The notes beneath the pieces are model-generated. The model saw only the letters and a program-made list of their open reading frames with translations. It was not told where the DNA came from and did not search any database. From assembly GCF_002102255.1 (NCBI RefSeq), contig NZ_LQPH01000156.1, positions 1 through 64,000 of the forward strand: DNA of 64,000 nucleotides, written 5' to 3'. Positions within the stretch are counted from its first letter, which is position 1. Every line of letters starts with the position of its first letter. Positions 17,144-27,017 of the stretch are shown here, piece after piece. A program made the position numbers and the translations under genes. Source of the DNA: Mycobacterium nebraskense. GTDB lineage: Bacteria > Actinomycetota > Actinomycetes > Mycobacteriales > Mycobacteriaceae.

Positions 17144-20100
17144 ATGGCTGAGACTGATCATTCCGAGAACGACGAGAACACCGCTGGGGACGTCCCTGCC
17201 AAGAAGCCCGACCTGACGGTCCCCGAGATGCGCGAGTGGCTGCGCAACTGGGTGGGCCGGGCCGTCGGGAAGTCACCGGATGACGTCGACGAATCGGTGC
17301 CGATGGTGGAGCTGGGCTTGTCGTCGCGCGACGCCGTGGCGATGGCCGCCGACATCGAAGACATGACCGGTGTGACCCTGTCGGTCGCGGTGGCCTTCCA
17401 GCACCCGACCATCGAGTCGCTGGCCACGCGGATCATCGAGGGCGAGCCCGAGATAGACACGAGTGGGGACGACGTTTCGGACTGGACGCGCAACGGCCCG
17501 GCCGAGCGTGTCGACATCGCGATCGTGGGCCTGTCGACCCGGTTGCCCGGCGACATGAACAGCCCCGAGGAGACGTGGCAAGCGCTGATGGAGGGCCGCG
17601 ACGCCATCACCGACCTGCCGGAGGGCCGCTGGGAGGAGTTCCTGGAGGAGCCGCGGCTGGCCGAGCGGATCGCGAAGGCCCGCACCCGCGGCGGCTACTT
17701 GAAAGACATCAAGGGTTTCGACTCCGAGTTCTTCGCGGTGGCCAAGACCGAAGCCGACAACATCGACCCGCAGCAGCGGATGGCGCTGGAGCTGACTTGG
17801 GAGGCTCTCGAGCACGCTCGCATCCCGGCGTCGAGCCTGCGTGGCGGGTCCGTCGGCGTGTACGTAGGCGTCTCCAACAACGACTACAGCTTCCTTGCGG
17901 TGTCCGACCCGACCGTCGCGCACCCATACGCGATCACCGGCACCGCGACGTCGATCATCGCCAACCGGGTGTCCTACTTCTACGACTTCCGCGGTCCGTC
18001 GGTCGCCGTCGACACCGCCTGCTCGAGCTCGCTGGTGGCCGCCCACCAGGCGGTCCAGGCGCTGCGCAACCGCGAGTGCGATGTGGCCGTCGCCGGCGGC
18101 GTCAACGCGCTGATCACGCCCGTGGTGACGCTCGGTTTCGACGAGATCGGCCAGGTGTTGTCGCCCGATGGCCGGATCAAGTCGTTCTCCTCGGATGCCG
18201 ACGGCTACACCCGCTCCGAGGGCGGCGGCATGCTGGTGCTCAAGCGCGTCGACGACGCGCGCCGCGACGGCGACCAGATCCTCGCCGTGATCGCGGGCAG
18301 CGCAGTCAACCACGACGGCCGGTCCAACGGCCTGATCGCGCCGAACCAGGACGCGCAGGCCGACGTGCTGCGCCGGGCCTACAAGGACGCCGGCATCGAC
18401 CCGCGCACCGTCGACTACATCGAGGCGCACGGCACCGGGACGGTCCTCGGTGACCCGATCGAGGCCGAGGCCCTGGGTCGCGTCGTCGGCCGGGGCCGCC
18501 CCGCCGACCGCCCGGCGCTGCTGGGCGCGGTGAAAACCAATGTGGGCCACCTGGAGTCGGCCGCCGGCGCGGCCAGCATGGCCAAGGTGGTGCTGGCGCT
18601 GCAGCACGACAAGCTGCCGCCGTCGATCAACTTCGCCGGGCCCAGCCCCTACATCGACTTCGACGCGATGCGCCTGAAAGTCATCGACACCGCGACCGAC
18701 TGGCCACGCTACGGCGGCTACGCGCTGGCGGGGGTGTCCAGCTTCGGCTTCGGAGGGGCCAACGCGCACCTGGTGGTGCGCGAGGTGTTGCCGCGTGACG
18801 TCATCGAGCGCGAGCCCGAGCCGGCGCCCGAACCGCAGGCCGCCGCCGAAGCCGCCGAGGCCCCCACCATGGAAGGCCACGCGCTGAGGTTCGACGACTT
18901 CGGCAACATCATCCCGGACGCCGACGCGCCCGAGGAGGAAGAGTACGAACTGCCGGGCGTCACCGACGAGGCGCTGCGGCTCAAAGAGATCGCGCTGGAA
19001 GAGCTGGCCGCGCAGGAGGCCGCGGAGCCGACCAAGCCCCTGATCCCGCTCGCCGTGTCCGCATTCTTGACCTCGCGCAAGAAGGCCGCGGCCGCCGAGC
19101 TGGCGGACTGGATGGAAAGCCCGGAAGGTCAGGCGTCGTCGCTGGAATCGATCGGACGGGCGCTGTCGCGGCGCAACCACGGCCGCTCCCGCGCGGTGGT
19201 GCTGGCCCACGACCACGAGGAGGCCGTCAAGGGCCTGCGCGCGGTAGCGGAGGGCAAGCAGCGCCCGGGCGTGTTCAGCGTCGACGGGCCGGTGACAAGC
19301 GGCCCGGTGTGGGTGCTGGCCGGGTTCGGCGCGCAGCACCGCAAGATGGGCAAGAGCCTGTACCTGCGCAACGCGGTCTTCGCCGAGTGGATCGAGAAGG
19401 TCGACGCGCTGATCCAGGACGAGCTGGGCTACTCGGTGCTCGAGCTGATCCTCGACGACTCGCAGGACTACGGCATCGAGACCACCCAGGTCACCATCTT
19501 CGCGATCCAGATCGCGCTGGGTGAGCTGCTCAAGCATCACGGCGCCAAGCCCGCCGCGGTGGTCGGGCAGTCGCTGGGCGAGGCCGCCTCGGCGTACTTC
19601 GCCGGCGGGTTGTCGCTGCGCGACGCCACCCGAACCATCTGCTCGCGCTCGCACCTGATGGGTGAGGGCGAGGCGATGCTGTTCGGCGAATACATCCGGC
19701 TGATGGCGTTGGTGGAGTACTCCGCCGACGAGATCAAGACGGTGTTCTCCGACTTCCCGGACCTGGAGGTGTGCGTCTACGCCGCTCCTACCCAGACCGT
19801 CATCGGCGGGCCGCCCGAGCAGGTGGACGCGATCATCGCCCGCGCGGAGTCCGAGGGCAAGTTCGCCCGCAAGTTCCAGACCAAGGGCGCCAGCCACACC
19901 CAGCAGATGGACCCGCTGCTCGGCGAGCTCGCCGCGGAACTGCAGGGCATCAAGCCGATGAGCCCGACGGTCGGGATCTACTCGACGGTGCATGAGGGCA
20001 CCTACATCAAGCCCGGCGCCGAGCCGATCCACGACGTCGACTACTGGAAGAAGGGCCTGCGGCACAGCGTCTACTTCACCCACGGCGTCCGCAACGCCGT

Positions 20101-22516
20101 CGACAGCGGTCACACCACGTTCCTCGAGCTGGCGCCCAACCCGGTGGCGCTCATGCAGGTTGGTCTGACGACGGCCTCGGCCGGGCTGCACGACGCGCAG
20201 CTGATCCCGACGCTGGCCCGCAAGCAGGACGAGGTCGAGTCGATGATCTCGACCATGGCGCAGCTCTATGTCTACGGCCACGACCTGAACATCTGGACGT
20301 TGTTCACCCGCGCATCTGGGCCGGCAGGCCCAGAAGATTTTGCGAACATCCCGCCGACCCGGTTCAAGCGCAAGGAGCACTGGCTGGACGTGCACTTCGG
20401 GCACGGCAGCAGCTCGGTGCTCGTGCCGGGTAGCCATGTCGCGCTGCCCGACGGCCGGCACGTCTGGGAGTACAACCCCCGCGGCCTGACCGACCTGCCC
20501 GCGTTGGTGAAAGCCGCTGCGGCCGAGGTGCTTCCGGACGCCCAACTCGCGGCCGCCGAGCAGCGTGCGGTGCCGGGCGATGGCGCCCGACTGGTCACGA
20601 CGCTGACCCGCCACCCCGGCGGCGCCTCGGTGCAGGTGCACGCCCGCATCGACGAGTCCTTCACGCTGGTGTATGACGCGTTGGTGACCCGGGCCGGGGA
20701 AGCGGGCATTGCCTTGCCGGCCGCGGTCGGCGCGGGCGCGGCGATCGCGGCTCCGTCCAACGGGGCGACAGCCGTGCCGGAGGCGCCCGCCGATGAGGCC
20801 GAAGCCGAAACCCTGACGGACAGCCTGACCAACCGGTATTTCTCGGCCAGCATGGGCAAGTGGTCGCCCGACTCGGGCGAAACCATCGCGGAGCGCTTGG
20901 GCATGATCGTCGGCGCGGCCATGGGCTACGAACCCGAGGACCTCCCGTGGGAGGTGCCGCTGATCGAGCTGGGCCTGGACTCGCTGATGGCGGTGCGCAT
21001 CAAGAACCGCGTCGAATACGACTTCGACCTGCCGCCGATCCAGTTGGCGGCGGTGCGTGACGCCAACCTCTACAACGTGGAGAAGCTGATCGAGTACGCG
21101 GTCGAGCACCGTGACGAGGTCGAGCAGCTGCACGACTTCCAGAAGGCGCAGACAGCCGAGGAGATCGCTCGGATGCAGGCGGAGATGATCAGCGGCGCGA
21201 CGCCCGGCACGGTGACGGCGCCGGCGCCCGACCCCCAAGCGGAGCCGGATTCCCAGAAGGCGCCGCCGGCCTCGGACGTTCCCATCCCGCCGCCACCCAC
21301 GGACCCATCGGGACCGAAGGGCGCCGAGGCCAATGGGGCCGCGCAGCCGAAACCCAACCTGGCCGGAGCCGCCGAAGCGCTCAACCAGCAGGCGGTCGCC
21401 GCGGCGCTCAACTCCGACGTGCCACCGCGCGACGCCGCCGAGCGGGTCACGTTCGCGACGTGGGCGATCGTCACCGGCAAGTCCCCGGGCGGGATCTTCA
21501 ATCCGCTGCCCAAGCTGGACGACGAGCAGGCTGCCAAGATGGCGAAGCGCCTCTCGGAGCGCGCCGAGGGCCCGATCACCGTCGAGGACGTGCTGACGTC
21601 GGAGAACATCGAGGCGCTGGCCGAGAAGCTACGGGAGTACCTGGAGGCCGGCGTGATCGACGGATTCGTCCGTACCCTGCGGCCGCGGCCCGAGGGACCC
21701 GCGGAGGCGTCGCGGGTGCCGGTGTTCGTGTTCCACCCGGCGGGCGGCTCGACCGTCGTGTACGAGCCGCTGCTCAACCGGCTGCCGGCCGACGTCCCGA
21801 TGTACGGCTTCGAGCGCGTCGAAGGCTCGATCGAAGAGCGTGCGGCGCAGTACATTCCGAAGCTGATCGAGATGCAGGGCGACGGGCCCTACATCCTGGC
21901 GGGCTGGTCGCTGGGCGGCGTGCTCGCCTACGCGTGCGCGATCGGACTCAAGCGGCTGGGCAAGGACGTCCGGTGGGTCGGGTTGATCGACGCGGTCCGC
22001 GCGGGCGAGGAAGTCCCGCAGACCAAGGAGGAGATCCGCAAGCGCTGGGACCGTTACGCGCGGTTCGCCGAGAAGACGTTCAGCGTCACCATCCCGGAGA
22101 TCCCCTACGAGCAGCTCGAGGAGCTCGACGACGAGGGCCAGATCCGGTTCGTGCTCGAGGCGGTCAGCCAGAGTGGCGTGCAGATCCCGGCCGGGATCAT
22201 CGAGCACCAGCGCACGTCGTACCTGGACAACCGGGCCATCGACACCGCCCAGATCCAGCCATACGACGGGCATGTCACCCTCTATATGGCCGATCGCTAC
22301 CATGACGACGCGATCATGTTCGAGCCGCGGTATGCCGTGCGTCAGCCGGACGGCGGGTGGGGCGAGTACGTGGCCGACCTCGAGGTCGTGCCGATCGGTG
22401 GGGAGCACATCCAGGCCATCGACGAGCCGATCATCGCCAAGGTGGGCGCACACATGACCGAGGCTTTGAAAGACATCGAGGCGGGGCGCCGCCGGACGAG
22501 TGAGGTGGGCAAGTAG
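17144..22516 (+). CDS. pks13: Polyketide synthase Pks13 (mycolate condensase)
   Basis: Condenses the meromycolyl chain with a carboxylated C24-C26 acyl chain to give alpha-alkyl beta-keto acids, the mycolate precursors, and transfers them to trehalose. 1790 aa with the order ACP-KS-AT-ACP-TE. N-terminal ACP: VELGLSSRD, Ser61. KS: DTACSSS, Cys293, with EAHGTGT and NVGHLES. AT: GQSLGEA, Ser810. C-terminal ACP: LGLDSL, Ser1280. TE: GWSLGG, Ser1589. The start MAETDHSEND is preferred over an upstream GTG that would overlap fadD32. The Pro/Ala linker between the second ACP and TE appears longer than in M. tuberculosis (1733 aa, from memory). The stop TAGTG overlaps accD4. Confidence 0.97.
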   Translation: MAETDHSENDENTAGDVPAKKPDLTVPEMREWLRNWVGRAVGKSPDDVDESVPMVELGLSSRDAVAMAADIEDMTGVTLSVAVAFQHPTIESLATRIIEGEPEIDTSGDDVSDWTRNGPAERVDIAIVGLSTRLPGDMNSPEETWQALMEGRDAITDLPEGRWEEFLEEPRLAERIAKARTRGGYLKDIKGFDSEFFAVAKTEADNIDPQQRMALELTWEALEHARIPASSLRGGSVGVYVGVSNNDYSFLAVSDPTVAHPYAITGTATSIIANRVSYFYDFRGPSVAVDTACSSSLVAAHQAVQALRNRECDVAVAGGVNALITPVVTLGFDEIGQVLSPDGRIKSFSSDADGYTRSEGGGMLVLKRVDDARRDGDQILAVIAGSAVNHDGRSNGLIAPNQDAQADVLRRAYKDAGIDPRTVDYIEAHGTGTVLGDPIEAEALGRVVGRGRPADRPALLGAVKTNVGHLESAAGAASMAKVVLALQHDKLPPSINFAGPSPYIDFDAMRLKVIDTATDWPRYGGYALAGVSSFGFGGANAHLVVREVLPRDVIEREPEPAPEPQAAAEAAEAPTMEGHALRFDDFGNIIPDADAPEEEEYELPGVTDEALRLKEIALEELAAQEAAEPTKPLIPLAVSAFLTSRKKAAAAELADWMESPEGQASSLESIGRALSRRNHGRSRAVVLAHDHEEAVKGLRAVAEGKQRPGVFSVDGPVTSGPVWVLAGFGAQHRKMGKSLYLRNAVFAEWIEKVDALIQDELGYSVLELILDDSQDYGIETTQVTIFAIQIALGELLKHHGAKPAAVVGQSLGEAASAYFAGGLSLRDATRTICSRSHLMGEGEAMLFGEYIRLMALVEYSADEIKTVFSDFPDLEVCVYAAPTQTVIGGPPEQVDAIIARAESEGKFARKFQTKGASHTQQMDPLLGELAAELQGIKPMSPTVGIYSTVHEGTYIKPGAEPIHDVDYWKKGLRHSVYFTHGVRNAVDSGHTTFLELAPNPVALMQVGLTTASAGLHDAQLIPTLARKQDEVESMISTMAQLYVYGHDLNIWTLFTRASGPAGPEDFANIPPTRFKRKEHWLDVHFGHGSSSVLVPGSHVALPDGRHVWEYNPRGLTDLPALVKAAAAEVLPDAQLAAAEQRAVPGDGARLVTTLTRHPGGASVQVHARIDESFTLVYDALVTRAGEAGIALPAAVGAGAAIAAPSNGATAVPEAPADEAEAETLTDSLTNRYFSASMGKWSPDSGETIAERLGMIVGAAMGYEPEDLPWEVPLIELGLDSLMAVRIKNRVEYDFDLPPIQLAAVRDANLYNVEKLIEYAVEHRDEVEQLHDFQKAQTAEEIARMQAEMISGATPGTVTAPAPDPQAEPDSQKAPPASDVPIPPPPTDPSGPKGAEANGAAQPKPNLAGAAEALNQQAVAAALNSDVPPRDAAERVTFATWAIVTGKSPGGIFNPLPKLDDEQAAKMAKRLSERAEGPITVEDVLTSENIEALAEKLREYLEAGVIDGFVRTLRPRPEGPAEASRVPVFVFHPAGGSTVVYEPLLNRLPADVPMYGFERVEGSIEERAAQYIPKLIEMQGDGPYILAGWSLGGVLAYACAIGLKRLGKDVRWVGLIDAVRAGEEVPQTKEEIRKRWDRYARFAEKTFSVTIPEIPYEQLEELDDEGQIRFVLEAVSQSGVQIPAGIIEHQRTSYLDNRAIDTAQIQPYDGHVTLYMADRYHDDAIMFEPRYAVRQPDGGWGEYVADLEVVPIGGEHIQAIDEPIIAKVGAHMTEALKDIEAGRRRTSEVGK

Positions 22517-24087
22517 TGACCGGTGCGGAGCCTTCTCGCGCTCACACGACCGCCGAAAAGCTGGCCGAGCTGCACACTCGCCTGGAGCTGGCCAAGGAGC
22601 CCGGCGGCGAGAAGGCTGTCGCCAAGCGCGACAAGAAGGGCATCCCCAGTGCCCGCGCCCGCATCCACGCACTGGTCGACCCGGGCACCTTCATGGAAGT
22701 CGGGGCGCTGGCCAAGACGCCGAACGACCCGAACGCGCTGTACGGCGACGGGTGCGTCACCGGACACGCCATGATCGACGGCCGGCCGGTCGGGGTGTTC
22801 TCCCACGACCAGACGGTGTTCCAGGGCACCGTCGGCGAGATGTTCGGCCGCAAGGTGGCCCGGCTGATGGAATGGTGCGCGATGGTCGCTTGCCCGATCA
22901 TCGGCATCCAGGACTCGGGTGGCGCGCGCATCCAGGACGCGGTCACCTCGCTGGCGTGGTACGCCGAGCTGGGCCGTCGTCACGAAGCGCTGTCCGGCCT
23001 GGTGCCGCAGATCTCCCTCATCTTCGGTAAATGCGCTGGGGGAGCGGTATATTCGCCGATCCAGGACGACCTGCTCGTCTCGGTGCGCGACCAGGGCTAC
23101 TTCTTCGTCACCGGCCCGGACGTGATCCGCGAGGTCACCGGCGAGGAGGTCACCCTCGACGAGCTGGGCGGGTCTGACGCGCAGGCCCGCTACGGCAACA
23201 TCCACCAGGTGGTCGACTCCGAGGCCGAGGCGTTTCAGTACGTGCGCGACTTCCTGTCGTTTCTGCCGTCGAGCACCTTCGGCACGCCGCCGATCGTCAA
23301 CCCCGGGCTGGAACCGGAGATCACCCCGAGCGACCTGGAGCTCGACGCGATCGTGCCGGACTCCGACAACGCGGCCTACGACATGCACGAGATCCTGCTG
23401 CGGATCTTCGACGACGGCGACTTCCTCGACGTCGCCGCGCAGCACGGCCCGGCCATCATCACCGGATACGCCCGGGTCGACGGCCACCCCGTTGGGGTGA
23501 TCGCCAACCAGCCCATGCACATGTCGGGGGCGATCGACAATGAGGCGTCCGACAAGGCCGCGCGATTCATCCGGTTCTGCGACTCGTTCAACATCCCGCT
23601 GGTCTTCGTGGTGGACACGCCCGGGTTCCTGCCGGGTGCCGAGGAGGAGAAGAGGGGCATCATCAAGCGCGGCGGGCGGTTCCTCTACTCGGTGGTCGAG
23701 GCCGACGTGCCGAAGGTGACCATCACCGTGCGCAAGTCCTACGGCGGCGCCTACGCCGTGATGGGCTCCCGGCAACTGACCGCCGACTTCAACTTCGCCT
23801 GGCCCACGGCGCGCATCGCGGTGATCGGCGCCGAGGGGGCCGCGCAGCTGCTGATGAAGCGGTTCCCCGACCCGACCACGCCCGAGGCGCAGCAGATCAA
23901 GAAGGACTTCATCGAGGGCTACAACCTCAACATGGCGATCCCGTGGACCGCCGCCGAACGGGGCTTCATCGACGCGGTCATCGACCCGCACGAGACCCGG
24001 CTGCTGCTGCGCAAGTCCATGAAGTTGTTGCGGGACAAGCAGTTGTGGTTCCGCACGGCCCGTAAGCACGGGCTCATCCCGGTCTAG
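22516..24087 (+). CDS. accD4: Acyl-CoA carboxylase carboxyltransferase subunit AccD4
   Basis: Carboxyltransferase beta subunit (523 aa) that, with AccA3 and AccE5 in M. tuberculosis, carboxylates long-chain acyl-CoA to supply the extender for Pks13. Two crotonase-like halves are visible. The N-terminal half has FSHDQTVFQGTVGEMFG, GIQDSGGARIQD and GKCAGGAVYSP; the C-terminal half has PLVFVVDTPGFLPG and RKSYGGAYAVMGSR. The GTG start shares one base with the pks13 stop. Convergent with fadE35, with 136 nt between; no insertion sequence is present there. Confidence 0.96.
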   Translation: MTGAEPSRAHTTAEKLAELHTRLELAKEPGGEKAVAKRDKKGIPSARARIHALVDPGTFMEVGALAKTPNDPNALYGDGCVTGHAMIDGRPVGVFSHDQTVFQGTVGEMFGRKVARLMEWCAMVACPIIGIQDSGGARIQDAVTSLAWYAELGRRHEALSGLVPQISLIFGKCAGGAVYSPIQDDLLVSVRDQGYFFVTGPDVIREVTGEEVTLDELGGSDAQARYGNIHQVVDSEAEAFQYVRDFLSFLPSSTFGTPPIVNPGLEPEITPSDLELDAIVPDSDNAAYDMHEILLRIFDDGDFLDVAAQHGPAIITGYARVDGHPVGVIANQPMHMSGAIDNEASDKAARFIRFCDSFNIPLVFVVDTPGFLPGAEEEKRGIIKRGGRFLYSVVEADVPKVTITVRKSYGGAYAVMGSRQLTADFNFAWPTARIAVIGAEGAAQLLMKRFPDPTTPEAQQIKKDFIEGYNLNMAIPWTAAERGFIDAVIDPHETRLLLRKSMKLLRDKQLWFRTARKHGLIPV

Positions 24088-24223
24088 ATCGGCTGCGGCG
24101 CAGTCACATTCGTCACTCCGGCCCCGCCGGGCCGACCATGTGGTGACGCTGAAAAGCGATAGCGCATCCGATATCGGATCTGCGGATCGGGTGGTGGTTT
24201 CCTCGCCGTGACGCGAGTGACTT

Positions 24224-25996
24224 CTAGCCCGTCAGCGCGCCGTCGACGAGTTCGTCGAAGCGCTCCAGCGCCTCGTCGGAGTCGGCGTCGATGCCGCGCA
24301 GCGCCCCGCGTTCGCCGAGATACCGGCGCGCGTAGAGCCGGGCGACCAGCGCCTTGCGTTCCCCGCTGCGGGTGGCGCGTTCCCAGGCAGCCTGCTCGGT
24401 GAGCAGCGCCCCGGCGTACACGTCGCCCATGAATTGGGCCAGCGGGAACAGCCGCGCCTCGGCCACGTCGTGGTCCAGTTTCGACCACGCCGTGATCGCC
24501 GCGTCCAGATCCTCGATGCGCCCGGCGACCAGCCGGGTGGTGTCGTCGTCGTCGGAAACGGACACCGCGTCGTGCAGCCGCGCCAACAAGGCCTCATGCG
24601 CGCGGGTTTGCTCGATGCCGCGCCGCACATCCAAACAGAGGATGTTGTCGGGCCCCTCCCAGATGGTGTTGACCTGCGCGTCGCGCAGCAGCCGGGCCAC
24701 CGGCCAGGTCTCGATATAGCCGTTACCGCCGTGGATTTCGATCGCGTCGGATGCCGCGGTGATTCCGAGCCGGCAGGCTTTGAGCTTGGTGACCGGCACG
24801 GCGATGCGCTGCCGCATGTTGCGGGGCTGGCGATGGTTGGTGGCGCCGGTGCCGTCGAAAACCATTGCCTGCGCGGCTTCGACGTCGACGATCATCTCCG
24901 CGAGCTTGCGCCGCATCAGCGGTTTGTCGATGAGCGCGCCGCCGAACGCGTGCCGCCGCCGGGCGTAACACAGCGACTCGACCAGGGCACGGCGCGCGTT
25001 GCCGAGCCCGAACAGGGCGATGCCGAGGCGCGCGGCGTTGGTCAGCTCCATCATGCGGCCCAGCCCTTTGCCGTCGGATGGGCCGGCCTCGTCCGTGGGG
25101 TCGCCGGACAGCAGAAACGCTTCTGCATCAACGAATTCCACCTCACCGGAGGCCACCGAGCGGGTGCCGAGCTTGTCCTTCAGGCGGCGCACCCGTACCC
25201 CGTTGCGCGACCCGTCGCGGCGGGTGCGCAGCACCAGGAAGTTGGCGACGCCCCGCGTCGAGTCGGGCGCGCCCTCCGGCTTGGCCAGTACGACGAACGC
25301 CTCGCCGGCGCAATTGGAAGCAAACCACTTGAAACCGTTGAGAATCCAGGAATCACCGGCGCGCGTGGCCGTCGTCTCGAGCGCTCCCAGGTCCGAGCCG
25401 CCGGTGCGTTCGGTCAGCAATTGTGCTGTCTCACCCTCCCACTCGCCGGAGGCGAACTTGGCCAGCACGTGCTCTCGCACGTCCGCCGGCGCGAAGGAGG
25501 CGACCAGCGACTGGACCATGCCGCCACCGGTGCCCAGCGCGCAGCCCATCCCGATGTCGGCCTGGTTGAGCAGATAGTTGGACGCGAACAGGCTCAGGCC
25601 CGAGCTCACCTTGGCGGCGCGCGTGTCGTTGCGCAGGGCCTGCTGCGCATCCAGGACCGCGCGCTTGGACTGGGTGAACGACGCCGGCATGACGACCTGG
25701 CTGATGTCGTGTCCCCAGCGGTCGTAGCGCTCCAGCCGGGGTGGGTTGCGGTCGGTCTCCTCCGCCCATCGCGCGACGGGACCGCCCATCAGCTCGCCCA
25801 TGCGCGCCAGATGCGGCTCTACGACGGCCAGTTCGTCGGGCTGCAGGTAGTACGCCATGGTGAACTGCAGGGTGGGATCGGTCAGGTACCAGTTGAGACC
25901 CACGGCCCCGCGGTAGTTCTCGGTTTGGTAGCGCTGCGACTTCTCCTCGTTGGAGAAGGGCAGCCTGTCCACCGCCTCTACGGCGTAGTCGCTCAT
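24224..25996 (-). CDS. fadE35: Acyl-CoA dehydrogenase FadE35
   Basis: A large AidB-type acyl-CoA dehydrogenase (590 aa) predicted to oxidise an acyl-CoA with FAD. Visible blocks: QLLTERTGGSDLGALET, GFKWFASNCAGEAFVVLAK (substrate/FAD loop), KLGTRSVASGEVEF, EIHGGNGYIETWPVARLLRD and TIWEGPDNI near the C-terminal FAD site. A C-terminal helical extension (from about 465) is typical of this subgroup. It starts 10 nt after the FHA-domain gene, so it is the third gene of a small operon. Substrate unknown. Adjacent to accD4 as in M. tuberculosis, but without IS1557 between. Confidence 0.92.
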   Translation of the reverse strand: MSDYAVEAVDRLPFSNEEKSQRYQTENYRGAVGLNWYLTDPTLQFTMAYYLQPDELAVVEPHLARMGELMGGPVARWAEETDRNPPRLERYDRWGHDISQVVMPASFTQSKRAVLDAQQALRNDTRAAKVSSGLSLFASNYLLNQADIGMGCALGTGGGMVQSLVASFAPADVREHVLAKFASGEWEGETAQLLTERTGGSDLGALETTATRAGDSWILNGFKWFASNCAGEAFVVLAKPEGAPDSTRGVANFLVLRTRRDGSRNGVRVRRLKDKLGTRSVASGEVEFVDAEAFLLSGDPTDEAGPSDGKGLGRMMELTNAARLGIALFGLGNARRALVESLCYARRRHAFGGALIDKPLMRRKLAEMIVDVEAAQAMVFDGTGATNHRQPRNMRQRIAVPVTKLKACRLGITAASDAIEIHGGNGYIETWPVARLLRDAQVNTIWEGPDNILCLDVRRGIEQTRAHEALLARLHDAVSVSDDDDTTRLVAGRIEDLDAAITAWSKLDHDVAEARLFPLAQFMGDVYAGALLTEQAAWERATRSGERKALVARLYARRYLGERGALRGIDADSDEALERFDELVDGALTG

Positions 25997-26006
25997 CGGA
26001 GAGACG

Positions 26007-26447
26007 CTACGCGCCCGTGAGGAAAACCAGACGGACCCGGCCGATCTGGATTTCGTCGCCGTTGGCCAGCACCGCCGAGTCGACGGGCTCCCGGTTGAGA
26101 TAGGTGTGGTTCATGCTGCCCACGTCGACGATGCGGAATTGGCCACCCTCGCTGCGCAATTCGGCGTGCCGGCGGCTGACGGTGATGTCGTCGAGGTAGA
26201 TGTCGCTTTCCGGATGCCGGCCCGCGGACATGACGGGTTGGGTTAAGGCAAACCGTGAGCCGGCGTTAGGCCCGCGCTGGACGATGAGCAACGCCGAGCC
26301 CGGGCTTAGCGTCGGCGTGTCCTCGACCGCCGCGTTGGTTGCCGGTGCGTCGAACTCGGCGGGCACAGCGCTGCCGATGTCACCGGTGAGTTCTTCCGAG
26401 CCTTCGCACCCAGTGGGCTGGTGCGGCGTCGAACCCGTGCTGCTCAC
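26007..26447 (-). CDS. GarA-like FHA-domain protein
   Basis: A 146-aa phosphothreonine-binding FHA protein strikingly like GarA (the PknB/PknG-controlled regulator of glutamate and 2-oxoglutarate enzymes). SAGRHPESDIYLDDITVSRR and NREPVDSAVLANGDEIQIG are nearly GarA sequence. Conserved FHA residues Gly-Arg, Ser-Arg-Arg-His and Asn are present, but GarA's SLNGTY reads SMNHTY. The N-terminus lacks the ETTSVF phosphorylation motif of GarA. The start is the GTG overlapping the stop of the upstream membrane protein (GTGA); longer starts run deep into that gene. Probably a GarA paralogue that binds a different partner. Confidence 0.85.
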   Translation of the reverse strand: MSSTGSTPHQPTGCEGSEELTGDIGSAVPAEFDAPATNAAVEDTPTLSPGSALLIVQRGPNAGSRFALTQPVMSAGRHPESDIYLDDITVSRRHAELRSEGGQFRIVDVGSMNHTYLNREPVDSAVLANGDEIQIGRVRLVFLTGA

Positions 26448-26911
26448 GCGGCTCGCGGGACATCCGGGTTGGCCGCCGCCGCTTGCGATGTCGGCCGCGT
26501 CGGCGCCGGTGCCCAGCCGACGTAGCTCAGGTAGAGGCCGACCAGAGCGAAGACGACGCACGCCGTGATCCACCAGGCTTGCGCGCCGATCATGTCTTTA
26601 GCCAGCGAGGCGAAGAACTTGGGGAAAGCCACCAGCAGCAGCCCGCGCAGCACGATCACCCAGCCGATCAGGGAAACGATGATTGCCGCCGCACCGTGCC
26701 AACTCTGGTGAGCCGCAACGATGGTCAGTCCGAGCAGCAAGACGAAGGCGCCGGTGACGAAGGTCCACATGGAATTCGCCTCGAACTGCGACAGCAACGA
26801 CTGCATGTCGGAGACACGCGCCACCGCCGTCACATCGACGACGACGAGGAATGGACCGAGCACGCGGGAGAAAAAGCGTGTCGCGGCCTGCGACTGTTGT
26901 GAAGCGTCCAT
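26444..26911 (-). CDS. Small four-helix membrane protein
   Basis: A 155-aa integral membrane protein of unknown function. Four hydrophobic segments are visible: about 15-35 (FLVVVDVTAVARV), 50-70 (FVTGAFVLLLGLTIVA), 75-100 (AAAIIVSLIGWVIVLRGLLL) and 115-135 (WWITACVVFALVGLYLSYVG). The C-terminus is Ala/Pro-rich and probably cytoplasmic. The ATG at 26911 is preferred because GAGAGG lies about 7 nt upstream; an ATG five codons earlier is also possible. It is the first gene of an operon with the GarA-like FHA gene (4-nt overlap) and fadE35. Confidence 0.75.
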   Translation of the reverse strand: MDASQQSQAATRFFSRVLGPFLVVVDVTAVARVSDMQSLLSQFEANSMWTFVTGAFVLLLGLTIVAAHQSWHGAAAIIVSLIGWVIVLRGLLLVAFPKFFASLAKDMIGAQAWWITACVVFALVGLYLSYVGWAPAPTRPTSQAAAANPDVPRAA

Positions 26912-27017
26912 TGTCGTGCCTCTCATCTGACGCCGGTCATTCGGCGATCCCCTTTATCGGAGCACTTGACCGCGGCGTCGAGATAGGGACTTATGGCACT
27001 GCTTCGGCGGACCGGGG

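Noticed and set aside
17273..21238. A 1321-codon open frame on the minus strand opposite pks13
   Set aside because: The plus-strand frame encodes all Pks13 domains without a break. The antisense frame is an Arg/His/Val-rich shadow caused by high G+C at third positions.
24166..24179. Palindrome ATCCGATATCGGAT as an operator
   Set aside because: It lies between two convergent 3' ends, far from any start, and is not repeated.
24088..24223. Insertion-sequence remnant between accD4 and fadE35, where M. tuberculosis carries IS1557
   Set aside because: Only 136 nt are present, with a short ATCCGATATCGGAT palindrome but no transposase fragment or terminal repeats.
24434..26020. A 528-codon plus-strand open frame opposite fadE35
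   Set aside because: The minus strand encodes a complete acyl-CoA dehydrogenase; the plus frame has no family signature.
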